A DNA stretch of 64,000 nucleotides from Lewinella sp. IMCC34191. Its GTDB lineage: Bacteria; Bacteroidota; Bacteroidia; Chitinophagales; Saprospiraceae. This document shows positions 55,394-64,000 of this stretch, one piece after another. Below the pieces are notes generated by a model, which was not told the origin of the DNA, made no database searches, and worked only from the letters and a program-made list of their open reading frames with translations. Where the stretch lies: NCBI RefSeq assembly GCF_003390935.1, contig NZ_QNQZ01000004.1, forward strand, positions 186,001 through 250,000, written 5' to 3'. The translations under genes and the position numbers were made by a program. Every line of letters starts with the position of its first letter. Within the stretch, counting starts at the first letter, position 1.

Positions 55394-56602
55394 TCACCCG
55401 GACTGACCGATCAGGTAACCTCCCGTCCACGCCGCCTGAAAGTTGAAGCCACCCGTAATGGCGTCAATATCCAGTACTTCCCCGGCTAAGTACAGCCCCG
55501 GATGAAGCTTAGACTGGAAGTTGCGAAAATCAAGCTCGTCCAGCGCAAGCCCGCCAGCCGTGGTAAACTCGTCTTTATTGGTAGCCTTCCCACTTACCGG
55601 ATAGCGGCTACCGGTAAGCGCCTCCACCAATTTCGCAAGCTGGCCGTTGGATAATTGCGCCCACTGCCCCTCCAGCGATACGCCCGCCTGAGTGACCAAC
55701 ATTTGCCAGAGTCGCTGCGGCAAATCCACCGGGGGACGGGTGCCGATCTGTTGACGGCTTCGGGACTGCCGCGCCTCGACCAGGTCATCCCGTACATCTT
55801 CCGGACGACGGGCCAGCCAATTTACGATCAGGGTGAAATTATAGGCCAGGGGGTGCAGGTTGCGTGCGCCCCAGGCACTCAGGCGCAAAACCGCCGGACC
55901 ACTGAGCCCCTTGTGCGTTATCAGCAACGGACCGTCCGCCTGTAGTTTTTCCCCTTCGATTTCCAGTTGAACCCAGGGCAAACTCACCCCGGAGAGCGCA
56001 CGCAAAGACTTATTCGGGATGTTAAACGCAAACAGCGAAGGAACCGGATCGACCAGCCGATGCCCCAATCGGCGCAAGATTTGCCAAACCCCGGTATTAC
56101 TCCCGGTGGTGACCACCACGCGATCGGCTTCCAAATGCTGGTCTCCCATTTTGACAAGCCAATTCGGGCGGCGGGGCGCAGGTAAAAGCAGATCGGATAC
56201 CCGGGCACCCGTAACCACCTTCACCCCTCCCTGCTTCGCCTCCCGCCACAGGCAATCGATGATGGTCTGGGAACTGTCCGACTCGGGAAAAACCCGGCCA
56301 TCCTCCTCGATCTTCAGCGGGACCCCGCGGTCGGCAAACCAACCCATCGTGTCCCCGCAGGCAAATTTGTGAAAGGGGCCCAATAATTCACGACCGCCAC
56401 GCGGATAGTACTTCACCAACTCCCGGGGGTCAAAACAGGCATGGGTAACGTTACACCGCCCGCCGCCGCTGATGCGTACCTTCTCCAGCACGGACCGTCC
56501 GCGTTCCAGGATCGTTATCTGCCCGCCCGACTGACGCTGAGCCAGGCTGATGGCCGCAAAAAAACCGGCGGCTCCCCCACCAATAATGACCGTGTGCTCC
56601 AT
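55394..56602 (-). CDS. BaiN/HI0933-family flavoprotein
   Basis: 402 aa from the ATG at 56602 (MEHTVIIGGGAAGFFAAI, the FAD dinucleotide motif). RISGGGRCNVTHA is the hallmark of the family, and the C-terminal AGEVLDIDAITGGFNFQAAWTGG closes the FAD site. Members are NAD(P)H-dependent reductases of mostly unknown substrate. An insertion LLLPAPRRP near residue 145 coincides with a copy of the dispersed repeat (56166). Single gene. Confidence 0.9.
   Translation of the reverse strand: MEHTVIIGGGAAGFFAAISLAQRQSGGQITILERGRSVLEKVRISGGGRCNVTHACFDPRELVKYYPRGGRELLGPFHKFACGDTMGWFADRGVPLKIEEDGRVFPESDSSQTIIDCLWREAKQGGVKVVTGARVSDLLLPAPRRPNWLVKMGDQHLEADRVVVTTGSNTGVWQILRRLGHRLVDPVPSLFAFNIPNKSLRALSGVSLPWVQLEIEGEKLQADGPLLITHKGLSGPAVLRLSAWGARNLHPLAYNFTLIVNWLARRPEDVRDDLVEARQSRSRQQIGTRPPVDLPQRLWQMLVTQAGVSLEGQWAQLSNGQLAKLVEALTGSRYPVSGKATNKDEFTTAGGLALDELDFRNFQSKLHPGLYLAGEVLDIDAITGGFNFQAAWTGGYLIGQSG
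56166..56187 (+). repeat. Dispersed GC-rich repeat, copy 7 (inside CDS)
   Basis: Reads GGGCGGCGGGGCGCAGGTAA followed by AA, one A-to-G change from the 1391 copy across the shared 20 bases. Antisense to the flavoprotein gene, translated as part of LLLPAPRRP. Confidence 0.5.
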
Positions 56603-56738
56603 TTGGGATCGGTAACCGACTGTATTCACGACAAAGGTAAGCGGTAGGCCTTACCCGGTCTGGAAGTCGGAATTACTGAATCAATTGCCCGCGAACTGTA
56701 AAGGAATTCCTGCTACTTATGGTCAAACCAAAAAATGG

Positions 56739-57317
56739 ATGCCACAAACTTCGCAGTCACCTTCACAAATAGCCAAAATCAGGGAAGCGCAGAAAGCCCT
56801 TGATTTCACGATGCCTTCGGATGACCGGGTAGGCAAGCTATTACGCACCCTGGTCCGCTCGAAGCCAGGGGGAAGCATCCTGGAACTCGGGACGGGGATG
56901 GGACTATCGCTAGCCTGGATGGTAAGCGGGATGGACCCCGCGGCAACCATCGTATCCGTCGACAACGATAAGCGCTACTTCGATTTTGCTTCCGGGCTCT
57001 TTCCTGACGATGATCGGGTTGAGGTGATCTGCGCCGACGGAGGAGAATGGATTGAAAACTACGCAGGTCCCGGATTCGATCTAGTCTTCGCCGATACATG
57101 GGCCGGCAAATACACCCATCTTGAGGAAACGCTTTCTATCCTGCGCTCCGCCGCCATCTATATTATCGATGATATGCTGCCGCAAAAGAATTGGCCGGAA
57201 GGCCACGAAGCGAAAGCCAGGAAACTGACGGAAACCTTGCTCACGCGGGCGGACCTGGACGTTTGCCAATTGGACTGGGCATCCGGGGTCATGTTATGCA
57301 CGAAACGTCCGGATTAA
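56739..57317 (+). CDS. Class I SAM-dependent methyltransferase (O-methyltransferase-like)
   Basis: 192 aa from the ATG at 56739; a TTG at 56685 would add 18 residues unlike the family. SAM motif ILELGTGMGLSLAWM, then TIVSVDNDKRYFDFA and VFADTWAGKYTHLEETLSIL, with YIIDDMLPQ as in caffeoyl-CoA-type O-methyltransferases. Substrate unknown. The last 4 bases overlap the convergent MATE gene. Confidence 0.85.
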   Translation: MPQTSQSPSQIAKIREAQKALDFTMPSDDRVGKLLRTLVRSKPGGSILELGTGMGLSLAWMVSGMDPAATIVSVDNDKRYFDFASGLFPDDDRVEVICADGGEWIENYAGPGFDLVFADTWAGKYTHLEETLSILRSAAIYIIDDMLPQKNWPEGHEAKARKLTETLLTRADLDVCQLDWASGVMLCTKRPD

Positions 57318-58705
57318 ATCTCCTTCAGTTTCCATTTTCCCCGACGGAAAAGCCAGAGGGCGACGATCGCCAAAATGACTTCCGCGATCACGACGGCCCA
57401 GATTACCCCCTCTACGGCGTAGCCCATGGTGACCGCGAGGTAATAGCTAAGCGGAATTTCAATCAGCCAGAAGCAAACGAAGTTCAGGAGCGTCGGCGTC
57501 GCCGTATCCCCTGCTCCGTTGAAGGCTTGCACCGGGATCAATCCAAGACCGAACATCACATAACCGATGGCAAAGATCTTCAGGGCTTCAACTCCGTAAT
57601 CTACCGCCGCCGGATCCTGGGTGAAGGCTTCCACCAACGGATTCGCGAGAAAGTAATAGCCGAAGGACAGGACGAATAAGTAAGCGCTCGTGATACCGAG
57701 TGTCCACCATACGCCCCGCTCGGCCCGATCGGCACGCTTGGCGCCCAGGTTCTGCCCGACGAAGGTGGCTGCCGCATTGCTTAGGCCCCACGCCGGAAGC
57801 AGGGTGAATAGGATCAGCCGTATAGAAACGGTATAGCCCGCTACGGCTGCCGCGCCGAAGCTGGCCACGATACGGGCCAGGAAAATCCAGCTAGCCGAAC
57901 CGATGACGTACTGGAAGGCACCGTTCGCTGCAATTCGCAGGATACGCAGTTGCATCTTGGGGTCGAAGCGCCAATCCGCCCGGGTAAGCCGAACAACCGA
58001 CCGTCCGGTGAGCAGGATGTAAAGCTGATAGCCCACGCCGGTAGCCCGCCCGATGGTGGTAGCGATGGCCGCGCCCTCTACGCCGAAGCCCGGAATTGGC
58101 CCCAATCCGAAGATGAACAGCGGATCCAGGACGATATTGATGCTATTAGCAATCCAGAGCACGCGCATCGCAGAGGCGGCTTCACCGGCCCCCCGCAGTA
58201 CTCCATTAAGTAAGAACAACAGCATGATGATGCCATTACCGGCAAACAGGATGCGGGTGTACCCGATACCTTCCTCGATGACGCCGGGTCCGGCCCCCAT
58301 AAGCGCCAGTAAATCGGCGGCGTAGACGAAGGCGGGAATCGCGACAACCAGACTAAGAAGTACGGTGAGCACGATCGACTGCCCGGCGGCCCTGCTGGCC
58401 ATTGCCAGATCTTTCTCTCCGATGAAGCGGGCTATAAGCGCCATGGGAGCTACACTTAGCCCGACGCCCAGACTATAGATCAGGGTCATCATGACCTCGG
58501 TGAGTCCCACCGTAGTTAGGGCCTCCACGCCGATGCGGCCAACAAAGAAGGTATCGACCAAGGCAAATACGCTTTCCATGGCCATCTCCAGCATCATGGG
58601 TATGGCAAGCAACATGATTGCCTTGCGGATACTACCACCCGTAAAGTCGTGCGCATCGCCCCGAACGGCGGACTTAATTAAGGACCAGAATTGGCGAGCA
58701 CTCAC
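57314..58705 (-). CDS. MATE family efflux transporter
   Basis: 463 aa with 12 membrane helices in two similar halves. LAIPMMLEMAMESVFALVDTFFVGRIG (shown as the start block) and later GLSNAAATFVGQNLGAKRADRAE are typical. NorM/DinF-type exchangers expel cationic compounds in exchange for Na+ or H+. Specificity is not readable. Ends against the methyltransferase gene. Confidence 0.93.
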   Translation of the reverse strand: MSARQFWSLIKSAVRGDAHDFTGGSIRKAIMLLAIPMMLEMAMESVFALVDTFFVGRIGVEALTTVGLTEVMMTLIYSLGVGLSVAPMALIARFIGEKDLAMASRAAGQSIVLTVLLSLVVAIPAFVYAADLLALMGAGPGVIEEGIGYTRILFAGNGIIMLLFLLNGVLRGAGEAASAMRVLWIANSINIVLDPLFIFGLGPIPGFGVEGAAIATTIGRATGVGYQLYILLTGRSVVRLTRADWRFDPKMQLRILRIAANGAFQYVIGSASWIFLARIVASFGAAAVAGYTVSIRLILFTLLPAWGLSNAAATFVGQNLGAKRADRAERGVWWTLGITSAYLFVLSFGYYFLANPLVEAFTQDPAAVDYGVEALKIFAIGYVMFGLGLIPVQAFNGAGDTATPTLLNFVCFWLIEIPLSYYLAVTMGYAVEGVIWAVVIAEVILAIVALWLFRRGKWKLKEI

Positions 58706-58764
58706 GGACGGGGGGATTTCACGGTGAGAAATGCTTCACCGGCAGGGAAAAGTTCCCAAAAAAA

Positions 58765-58793
58765 GAGCGGATGCCTGCAACAGGCATCCGCTC
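58765..58793 (-). terminator. Terminator of the spc operon
   Basis: Perfect 13-base stem GAGCGGATGCCTG/CAGGCATCCGCTC, 3-base loop; on the minus strand it is followed by a run of T. Lies 27 nt after the secY stop. Confidence 0.93.
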
Positions 58794-58819
58794 CATTTCG
58801 AAGGTTCGATATTTATAGA

Positions 58820-60190
58820 CTAGAAGTCGGCACCGATCTGCTGCATCCGGCTACCGGTTCCCCGGCCCTGCAAGCGACCCTCCTTAGACAGGCCATCATA
58901 CTTGCGCATGAGCAGATAAGTATCAATTTGCTGGAGCGTATCCAGTACCACGCCTACCATAATGATGAGGGAGGTACCACCAAAGAAGATGGCAAACTGC
59001 TGGTTGACGCCCATTCCGGCCACGAAGGCGGGCAGGATCGCAATGATGCCAAGCAGAATAGATCCGGGCAGTGTGATGCGACTCGTGATGGAGTCAATGT
59101 ATTCTTCCGTTTCGGTACCGCCACGAACACCGGGGATAAAGGCGTTCTGGCGCTTCAGGTACTCCGTATACTGGCTCGGATTAACCACCAGCGCAGTGTA
59201 CACGTAAGTGAAAGCAACGACGAGAACGAAGTAAACGATGTTGTAGACCGGAGAGGTGAAGTCGTTGAACTGGAGTGCGAGCCAGCTGGTTTCGGCCTCC
59301 GTACCACCAAAGCCGGCGAGGCTGGCGGGAACGAACATCAGCGCCTGAGCAAAGATGATCGGCATAACGCCGGAAGCATTCACCTTAAGGGGGATATAGT
59401 CCCGAGCCGTGGTAGAGGGAGCGGCTCCCTGACCACGACCAACCATGCGCTTTGCGAATTGAATGGGGATCTTCCGAATACCGGTAACAATCATGACGGT
59501 AGCCATGGTGACCAGGAAGAAGCCAAACATCTCGAGGACGAAGATCAGCAGTGCACCTGCCTGGAGGCGGGACTGAAGCTCGAAGCCCAGGGCGGCGGGA
59601 AGTCCCACGATGATGCCAACCGTAATCAGCAAAGAGACACCATTCCCAATACCGCGATCGGTGATCCGTTCTCCCAGCCACATCGCGAAGATGGTACCGG
59701 TAGAAAGGATGATGATGCCAGAGATCCAGAAAACACTCTCGGATACGGCTGGACTGACTCCGCCCTGCGAGCGTATGTAGGTCAGGTAGCCGGCACCCTG
59801 CACGAGTGTGATCGCGACCGTGAGGGCACGGGTGATCTGGGTAAGCTTCTTCCGTCCGGATTCCCCCTCGGTCTTCTGCAGTTTCTGAAAATAGGGAACG
59901 GCGAAACCGAGCAACTGCACGATAATACTAGCCGTGATGTACGGCATAATACCCAGCGCCATGATGGAAGCGTTGTTGAAAGCGCCTCCCGTGAACAGAT
60001 TGATCAGGCCCAGGAGGTCGTTGGCATCGCCCCCGTTGGCCAGGTTGGCCTGCAGGGTCGCGATGTCAACACCCGGCAGTACGATGAACGATCCCAGACG
60101 GTACACAGCCATAAGGGCGAGGGTGAAGAGGATGCGGTTACGCAGCTCCTCAATCGACCAGATGTTTTTAATATTCTCGAAGAACCTCAT
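58820..60190 (-). CDS. secY: Preprotein translocase subunit SecY
   Basis: 456 aa with ten membrane helices. RNRILFTLALMAVYRLGSFI opens the protein; ALGIMPYITASIIVQLL, GNGVSLLI and FIPGVRGGTETEEYI are SecY signatures. It forms the protein-conducting channel with SecE/G. Last gene of the spc operon: a terminator follows, so infA, map or rpmJ are not in this transcript. Starts 12 nt after rplO. Confidence 0.97.
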   Translation of the reverse strand: MRFFENIKNIWSIEELRNRILFTLALMAVYRLGSFIVLPGVDIATLQANLANGGDANDLLGLINLFTGGAFNNASIMALGIMPYITASIIVQLLGFAVPYFQKLQKTEGESGRKKLTQITRALTVAITLVQGAGYLTYIRSQGGVSPAVSESVFWISGIIILSTGTIFAMWLGERITDRGIGNGVSLLITVGIIVGLPAALGFELQSRLQAGALLIFVLEMFGFFLVTMATVMIVTGIRKIPIQFAKRMVGRGQGAAPSTTARDYIPLKVNASGVMPIIFAQALMFVPASLAGFGGTEAETSWLALQFNDFTSPVYNIVYFVLVVAFTYVYTALVVNPSQYTEYLKRQNAFIPGVRGGTETEEYIDSITSRITLPGSILLGIIAILPAFVAGMGVNQQFAIFFGGTSLIIMVGVVLDTLQQIDTYLLMRKYDGLSKEGRLQGRGTGSRMQQIGADF

Positions 60191-60202
60191 GGCAGGGTAG
60201 TT

Positions 60203-60649
60203 TTAGGCGATGGTAAGGGTACCGCCTGCTTTCTCAATAGCTTCCTTGGCGGAAGCGCTTGCTGCGTGAGCGGTGACCGTAAGCGCGCTGCTCACCTCAC
60301 CGTTGCCCAGCAATTTGATGCGGTCCGATTTCTTAACCACACCGAGATCGTAGAGGGTAACCGGGGTAATTTCGCTCAGGCCGTGCTTTTCACTCAGGGC
60401 CTGTAGCTTTTCCAGGTTCAAAGCTACGTACTCTACCCGATTCGGGCTGTTAAAGCCGCGTTTCGGTAAGCGCATTTGCAAAGGCATCTGACCGCCTTCA
60501 AAGTTACGCTTGCTTTTGTAACCACTGCGGGATTTTGCACCCTTGTGGCCGCGGGTGGAGGTGCCACCCCGACCGGAACCTTGTCCACGGGCGATCCGCT
60601 TACCGGACTTCGTCGATCCCTCAGCGGGCTTTAGATTATTGAGTTCCAT
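60203..60649 (-). CDS. rplO: 50S ribosomal protein L15
   Basis: 148 aa. [39 protein letters not shown] and [15 protein letters not shown] are diagnostic. Located between rpmD and secY as in the conserved spc order. Confidence 0.98.
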   Translation of the reverse strand: MELNNLKPAEGSTKSGKRIARGQGSGRGGTSTRGHKGAKSRSGYKSKRNFEGGQMPLQMRLPKRGFNSPNRVEYVALNLEKLQALSEKHGLSEITPVTLYDLGVVKKSDRIKLLGNGEVSSALTVTAHAASASAKEAIEKAGGTLTIA

Positions 60650-60689
60650 TGGAATATTTGTTATGCGTCAGACCCGGGGGTCCGTCGTT

Positions 60690-60863
60690 TTATTCTACGG
60701 TCACCAGGTGGGCGACCTTATTAACCATTCCGCGGATCACCGGAGTATCCTCCCGCTCTACGGTTTGGTGCATTTTTTTGATACCAAGTGCCTTGATCGT
60801 ATCCTTCTGGCTTTTGGGCCGGTCGATTACGCTCTTTACTTGGGTGATTTTGATCTTAGCCAT
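60690..60863 (-). CDS. rpmD: 50S ribosomal protein L30
   Basis: 57 aa, read directly between rplO and rpsE: it begins [20 protein letters not shown] and contains [14 protein letters not shown] and the end [11 protein letters not shown]. Size and motifs fit bacterial L30. Confidence 0.95.
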   Translation of the reverse strand: MAKIKITQVKSVIDRPKSQKDTIKALGIKKMHQTVEREDTPVIRGMVNKVAHLVTVE

Positions 60864-60881
60864 GGTAAATGGTATTTGCGT

Positions 60882-61451
60882 TTAGCCTTCGAAGAGCTTC
60901 TCCATGGAGATACCACGCTGCTTGGCGATGGTCTGCGGGCTACGCAGCTTCTTCAGGGCATCGATGGTAGCCTTGATTACGTTGTGGGGGTTGGAGGATC
61001 CCTGAGACTTGGCCAGTACGTTGTGTACACCGCAAATATCGAGAACGGAGCGCATGGCACCACCGGCAATTACACCGGTACCCTCGCTGGCGGGCTTCAG
61101 TAACACCTTGCCGGCACCGTACTTACCCAGCTGTTCGTGGGGAATGGTACCCTTGTACAGAGGAACCTTGATCATGCTCTTGCGAGCAACGTCCGTTGCC
61201 TTCTGAATAGCCTCGGAGATATCCTTCGACTTACCGGTACCGTGTCCGACTTTGCCTTTACCGTCACCAACCACTACGATAGCGGCGAAAGTGAAGGTAC
61301 GGCCACCCTTGGTTACTTTGGAGACCCGGTTAAGGGCTACCATCTTTTCCTTCAGGTCGGATTCGTGCTGGTCGCCGCGGTTGTTCCGTCCGCGATTGTT
61401 ATCACGCCGGCCTCGTCCGCCGCCGCCACTGTTATTTCTATTGTCAGCCAT
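60882..61451 (-). CDS. rpsE: 30S ribosomal protein S5
   Basis: 189 aa. An N-terminal Gly/Arg/Asn-rich extension ([18 protein letters not shown]) is longer than in E. coli and typical of Bacteroidota. The core has [40 protein letters not shown] and [16 protein letters not shown]. Confidence 0.98.
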   Translation of the reverse strand: MADNRNNSGGGGRGRRDNNRGRNNRGDQHESDLKEKMVALNRVSKVTKGGRTFTFAAIVVVGDGKGKVGHGTGKSKDISEAIQKATDVARKSMIKVPLYKGTIPHEQLGKYGAGKVLLKPASEGTGVIAGGAMRSVLDICGVHNVLAKSQGSSNPHNVIKATIDALKKLRSPQTIAKQRGISMEKLFEG

Positions 61452-61462
61452 TGTAGCTAGAT

Positions 61463-61816
61463 TTAAAGGTTGAGGCCTCCCTCACGGGCGCCTTCTGCGA
61501 GTGACTTCACCCGACCGTGATACAAATAACCGCCACGATCGAAGAGTACTCCGTCGATTCCGGCTGCCTTGGCGCGCTCGGCGATCAGTTTTCCGACTTC
61601 TTTAGCCTGGTCCGACTTATTACCGTCGTTGGCCACGCTGGCTTCGAAGCTGCTGGCGCTGGCGAGCGTCTTGCCGCTAACGTCGTCAATGAGCTGGGCG
61701 TAGATATAGCGGTTGGAACGGTATACGTTGAGACGCGGCTTTTCGGCCGTTCCCTGGATCTTCTTCCGAACGCGGCTGTGGATCCGCTTGCGCCGCTTGA
61801 GTTTTGTAAGTTGCAT
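61463..61816 (-). CDS. rplR: 50S ribosomal protein L18
   Basis: 117 aa. [23 protein letters not shown]-type start, [15 protein letters not shown] and [20 protein letters not shown] at the end, which contact 5S rRNA. Spacing to rpsE is 11 nt. Confidence 0.97.
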   Translation of the reverse strand: MQLTKLKRRKRIHSRVRKKIQGTAEKPRLNVYRSNRYIYAQLIDDVSGKTLASASSFEASVANDGNKSDQAKEVGKLIAERAKAAGIDGVLFDRGGYLYHGRVKSLAEGAREGGLNL

Positions 61817-61828
61817 TGCTATTATCTT

Positions 61829-62386
61829 TTACTTCTTAGCGGCGGTCTTACCTGCTTTGCGGCGAATCTCTTCTCCTTCAAAGCGGATACCTTTTCCTTT
61901 GTAAGGCTCGGGCTTACGCAGCGAGCGAATCTTGGCGGCTACCTGACCGACAAGTTGCTTGTCGGTGCTGGACAGCTTAATGATCGGGTTCTTACCCTTC
62001 GCGCTTACGGTCTCAATACCGACTTCCTGGGGTACCATGAAGTAGATCGGGTGAGAGTAACCAAGCGTCAGGATGAGCAGGTTTCCCTTGTTTTCGGCAC
62101 GGTAACCTACACCGATGACTTCCAGCGTGAGCTCGTAGCCATCCGTCACGCCCTTCACCATGTTGGAGATGAGCGAACGGTAAAGACCGTGGAAGGAGCG
62201 ATGACGCTTACTGTCGGAGGGACGGGTCACCTGGACTTCGGAATCGTTGATTTCGATTCCCATGTCGGGATCGACCTGCTGGGTCAATTCGCCTTTGGGG
62301 CCTTTTACCGTAACCAGGTTGCCCTTGCTAACGGTGACCGTGACGCCCTGGGGCAGATCAACCGGATTTTTTCCTATTCTGGACAT
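61829..62386 (-). CDS. rplF: 50S ribosomal protein L6
   Basis: 185 aa. MSRIGKNPVDLPQGVTVTV at the start, LISNMVKGVTDGYELTLEV and the C-terminal RKPEPYKGKGIRFEGEEIRR motif. Length is usual. Confidence 0.98.
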   Translation of the reverse strand: MSRIGKNPVDLPQGVTVTVSKGNLVTVKGPKGELTQQVDPDMGIEINDSEVQVTRPSDSKRHRSFHGLYRSLISNMVKGVTDGYELTLEVIGVGYRAENKGNLLILTLGYSHPIYFMVPQEVGIETVSAKGKNPIIKLSSTDKQLVGQVAAKIRSLRKPEPYKGKGIRFEGEEIRRKAGKTAAKK

Positions 62387-62443
62387 AATATAAAATTGGT
62401 CTTACGGGAAAGCAAGCTTCCCCTGCAGAGGTGGACTGTTAGA

Positions 62444-62854
62444 TTAATATACGAAGGCGAGAACTTCTCCGCCGACGTTTTCTTCCGTGGCCCGACGACC
62501 GGTCATGAGTCCCTTACTGGTAGAGACGATCGCGATGCCGAGACCGTTAATTACGCGGGGCATGCTGTCGGCCTTTGCGTACTGACGAAGACCGGGCTTA
62601 GAAACGCGGATCAGCTTGCGGATGACGGGCTTCTTGGTTTCCCGCTCGTACTTAAGCGCGATCGAGATAGTTCCCTGCTTACCCTTACCAGCCTCATCGT
62701 CGAACTTATACTTCAGGATAAAACCCTGGTCGTAGAGAATCTCGGTGAGCCGCTTCTTCGTGCGGGAAGCGGGAATGGTAACTACCCGGTGTCCGGCAAT
62801 CTGTGCGTTGCGGATACGGGTCAAATAGTCGGCGATGGGATCGGTGACTGCCAT
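62444..62854 (-). CDS. rpsH: 30S ribosomal protein S8
   Basis: 136 aa. MAVTDPIADYLTRIRNAQ at the start, and the end VISTSKGLMTGRRATEENVGGEVL in Bacteroidota form (here IVSTSKGLMTGRRA). Binds 16S rRNA and may regulate the operon. Confidence 0.98.
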   Translation of the reverse strand: MAVTDPIADYLTRIRNAQIAGHRVVTIPASRTKKRLTEILYDQGFILKYKFDDEAGKGKQGTISIALKYERETKKPVIRKLIRVSKPGLRQYAKADSMPRVINGLGIAIVSTSKGLMTGRRATEENVGGEVLAFVY

Positions 62855-62934
62855 GGTATAAAATTGCGCTCCGTGGTTTTCTTCATAGAACTTCCGGAAC
62901 TGTTAGAATTAGTTGTTAGAATCCTGCCGGTAGC

Positions 62935-63204
62935 TTACCAGCTGGCCTTGCGAACGCCGGGGATCTTGCCATCGAGGGCCATTTCCCGGAACTTGACGCG
63001 ACACAGGCCAAACTTACGCATGTAGCCTTTGGGGCGACCGGTAAGTCCGCAACGGTTGTGCAGGCGGATCGGATTGGAGTTGCGGGGCAGCTTATCCAGC
63101 TCTTCCCACTCTCCGGCGGCCTTCAACGCGGCACGCTTCTCAGCGTACTTGGCAACCATGCGCTCCCGCTTGCGTTCGCGGGCGATTAGTGATTTACGAG
63201 CCAT
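62935..63204 (-). CDS. rpsN: 30S ribosomal protein S14 (zinc-free form)
   Basis: 89 aa. [16 protein letters not shown] at the start and [20 protein letters not shown]. No CxxC...CxxC zinc ribbon, so it is the long C-minus type. Start overlaps the rplE stop by one base. Confidence 0.97.
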   Translation of the reverse strand: MARKSLIARERKRERMVAKYAEKRAALKAAGEWEELDKLPRNSNPIRLHNRCGLTGRPKGYMRKFGLCRVKFREMALDGKIPGVRKASW

Positions 63205-63767
63205 TAGTTATTGTTATTCTGGTTCTTAAAGGGAAGGCCGAGTTCGCGCAACAGGGCGAGTGCTTCGGCATCCGTCTTCGCCGTCGTTACGAAAGTGATA
63301 TCGTAACCGGTGATGTTGGGGACATCATCGAGGCTGATCTCAGGGAAGATGATCTGCTCGGCAACACCCATGGTGTAATTGCCACGCCCGTCGAAGCTTT
63401 TGTCGCTGATGCCGCGGAAGTCACGGACGCGTGGAAGAGCGGTGGAAATCAGACGGTCGAGGAAATCATACATTTTCTCCCGGCGCAGCGTAACCTTGGC
63501 ACCGATGGCCATACCGTCACGCAGCTTGAAGTTAGAGACTGATTTCTTGGCCTTGGTGGTAACGGCCTGTTGACCGGCAACAAGCGACATTTCCTTTACG
63601 GCGTTCTCTACGAGCTTACGATCCTGCGTACCCTTACCGACACCCTGGTTGATCGCGATCTTGACCAGACGGGGCACCTCCATGGGTGAGCTGTAGTTAA
63701 ACTGCTCCTGGAGCTTACTACGGACTTCGTCGTCGTATTTTTTCTTTAATCTTGGCGTGTAGCTCAT
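63204..63767 (-). CDS. rplE: 50S ribosomal protein L5
   Basis: 187 aa. [41 protein letters not shown] and [16 protein letters not shown] are diagnostic for the 5S-rRNA-binding L5. Overlaps rplX by one base (TAATG). Confidence 0.98.
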   Translation of the reverse strand: MSYTPRLKKKYDDEVRSKLQEQFNYSSPMEVPRLVKIAINQGVGKGTQDRKLVENAVKEMSLVAGQQAVTTKAKKSVSNFKLRDGMAIGAKVTLRREKMYDFLDRLISTALPRVRDFRGISDKSFDGRGNYTMGVAEQIIFPEISLDDVPNITGYDITFVTTAKTDAEALALLRELGLPFKNQNNNN

Positions 63768-64000
63768 TATGCTATGATATTATCGTTACGCTTCCCGTAG
63801 CGCTGGAGTTTTCCGTTGTCGTCCCGCTTCCGACCTACACGGGTCGGCGTTACTTCTTCTACGGAAGGATCAACCAACATCAGGTTGCTGATATGGATAG
63901 GGCTGGCTTTATCGACGATGCCGCCGGCGGAATCTTCGGTGGGCTTCTGGTGCTTCTTGCGAATATTCACGCCGTCTACGAGGGCGCGGTTGTCGTCGGG
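63767..64000 (-). CDS. rplX: 50S ribosomal protein L24, 5' end beyond window
   Basis: 77 codons of the C-terminal part plus the stop are present; the frame is open to the window edge ([20 protein letters not shown]), so the internal GTG at 63970 is not the real start. [12 protein letters not shown] and [18 protein letters not shown] fit L24. First visible gene of the spc operon. Confidence 0.95.
   Translation of the reverse strand, partial: PDDNRALVDGVNIRKKHQKPTEDSAGGIVDKASPIHISNLMLVDPSVEEVTPTRVGRKRDDNGKLQRYGKRNDNIIA

Noticed and set aside
57139-57155. Possible further copy of the dispersed repeat in the methyltransferase gene
   Set aside because: Similar 15 bases occur but they encode a natural LRSAA segment and lack the flanking match, so chance or codon use suffices.
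61517-63025. A 502-residue open frame antisense to the ribosomal genes, and similar long frames at 58691-60406, 7792-8910 and 33457-34248
   Set aside because: They lie opposite well-supported genes, show no family motifs, and are expected from the GC-rich codon use of the real genes.
1-64000. CRISPR array, prophage, insertion sequence or integron
   Set aside because: No regularly spaced direct repeats, transposase, integrase or phage structural genes are visible.

Overview
The window looks like a chromosome segment of a moderately GC-rich aerobic Bacteroidota bacterium, probably Saprospirales/Lewinella-like (inferred, not proven). The supporting signs are promoters of the TAnnTTTG type, a type IX secretion sorting domain, many Bacteroidota-style lipoproteins, a three-gene periplasmic PPIase operon, weak Shine-Dalgarno sequences with several TTG/GTG starts, and a zinc-free S14. 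No phage, insertion sequence or CRISPR array was seen.

Layout. 0-7.7 kb: a very large secreted metallopeptidase/beta-propeller/outer-membrane-barrel protein (-), then a tight operon of two ATP-grasp ligase-like proteins and an AstE/AspA-type zinc deacylase (+), then DedA and PepSY-TM membrane proteins (-). 7.8-18.4 kb: carbohydrate-related lipoproteins and secreted enzymes (GH13, DUF1080, a sialate O-acetylesterase fused to a polysaccharide deacetylase), a broken DinB-like gene, a quinone-oxidoreductase-like MDR, a xenorhodopsin-type microbial rhodopsin, and a D-lactate-dehydrogenase-like FAD/Fe-S protein. 18.4-22.7 kb: outer-membrane-protein chaperone operon of parvulin PPIases. 22.9-30.1 kb: small proteins, tRNA-Asp, TonB, PfpI, succinate-semialdehyde dehydrogenase, QueE, YigZ. 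30.2-37.4 kb: orphan TRAP binding protein, TerC, a T9SS-exported vanadium haloperoxidase-like enzyme, PDH E2, RecR and CoaD. 37.5-44.7 kb: glycosyltransferases, chorismate synthase, and a DUF427-egtB-egtD ergothioneine cluster. 44.7-51.3 kb: a DUF4157-like peptidase, two tandem unusual tRNA-like RNAs, SET protein, MoxR, BCCT transporter, VanX-like dipeptidase, SSS symporter. 51.6-58.7 kb: TPR histidine kinase with convergent LytTR regulator, lipoprotein, BaiN-like flavoprotein, methyltransferase, MATE. 58.8-64 kb: the spc ribosomal operon from L24 (cut by the window end) to SecY, closed by a strong terminator.

The most unusual items are: (i) a tandem pair of ~150-nt tRNA-like RNAs at 45.4-45.8 kb with intact D, T, anticodon and acceptor arms, an expanded ~75-nt variable region, and compensatory base changes between copies; (ii) a dispersed ~20-nt GC-rich repeat (GGCGRCGGAGCGCAGGTA) that occurs as a REPIN-like inverted pair between genes and also inside four coding sequences in different frames; (iii) a rhodopsin with the xenorhodopsin signature (Asp-Ser-Ser motif and Pro in place of the second counter-ion Asp); (iv) the two-ligase/one-deacylase operon at 3.1-6.4 kb, whose product is unknown.
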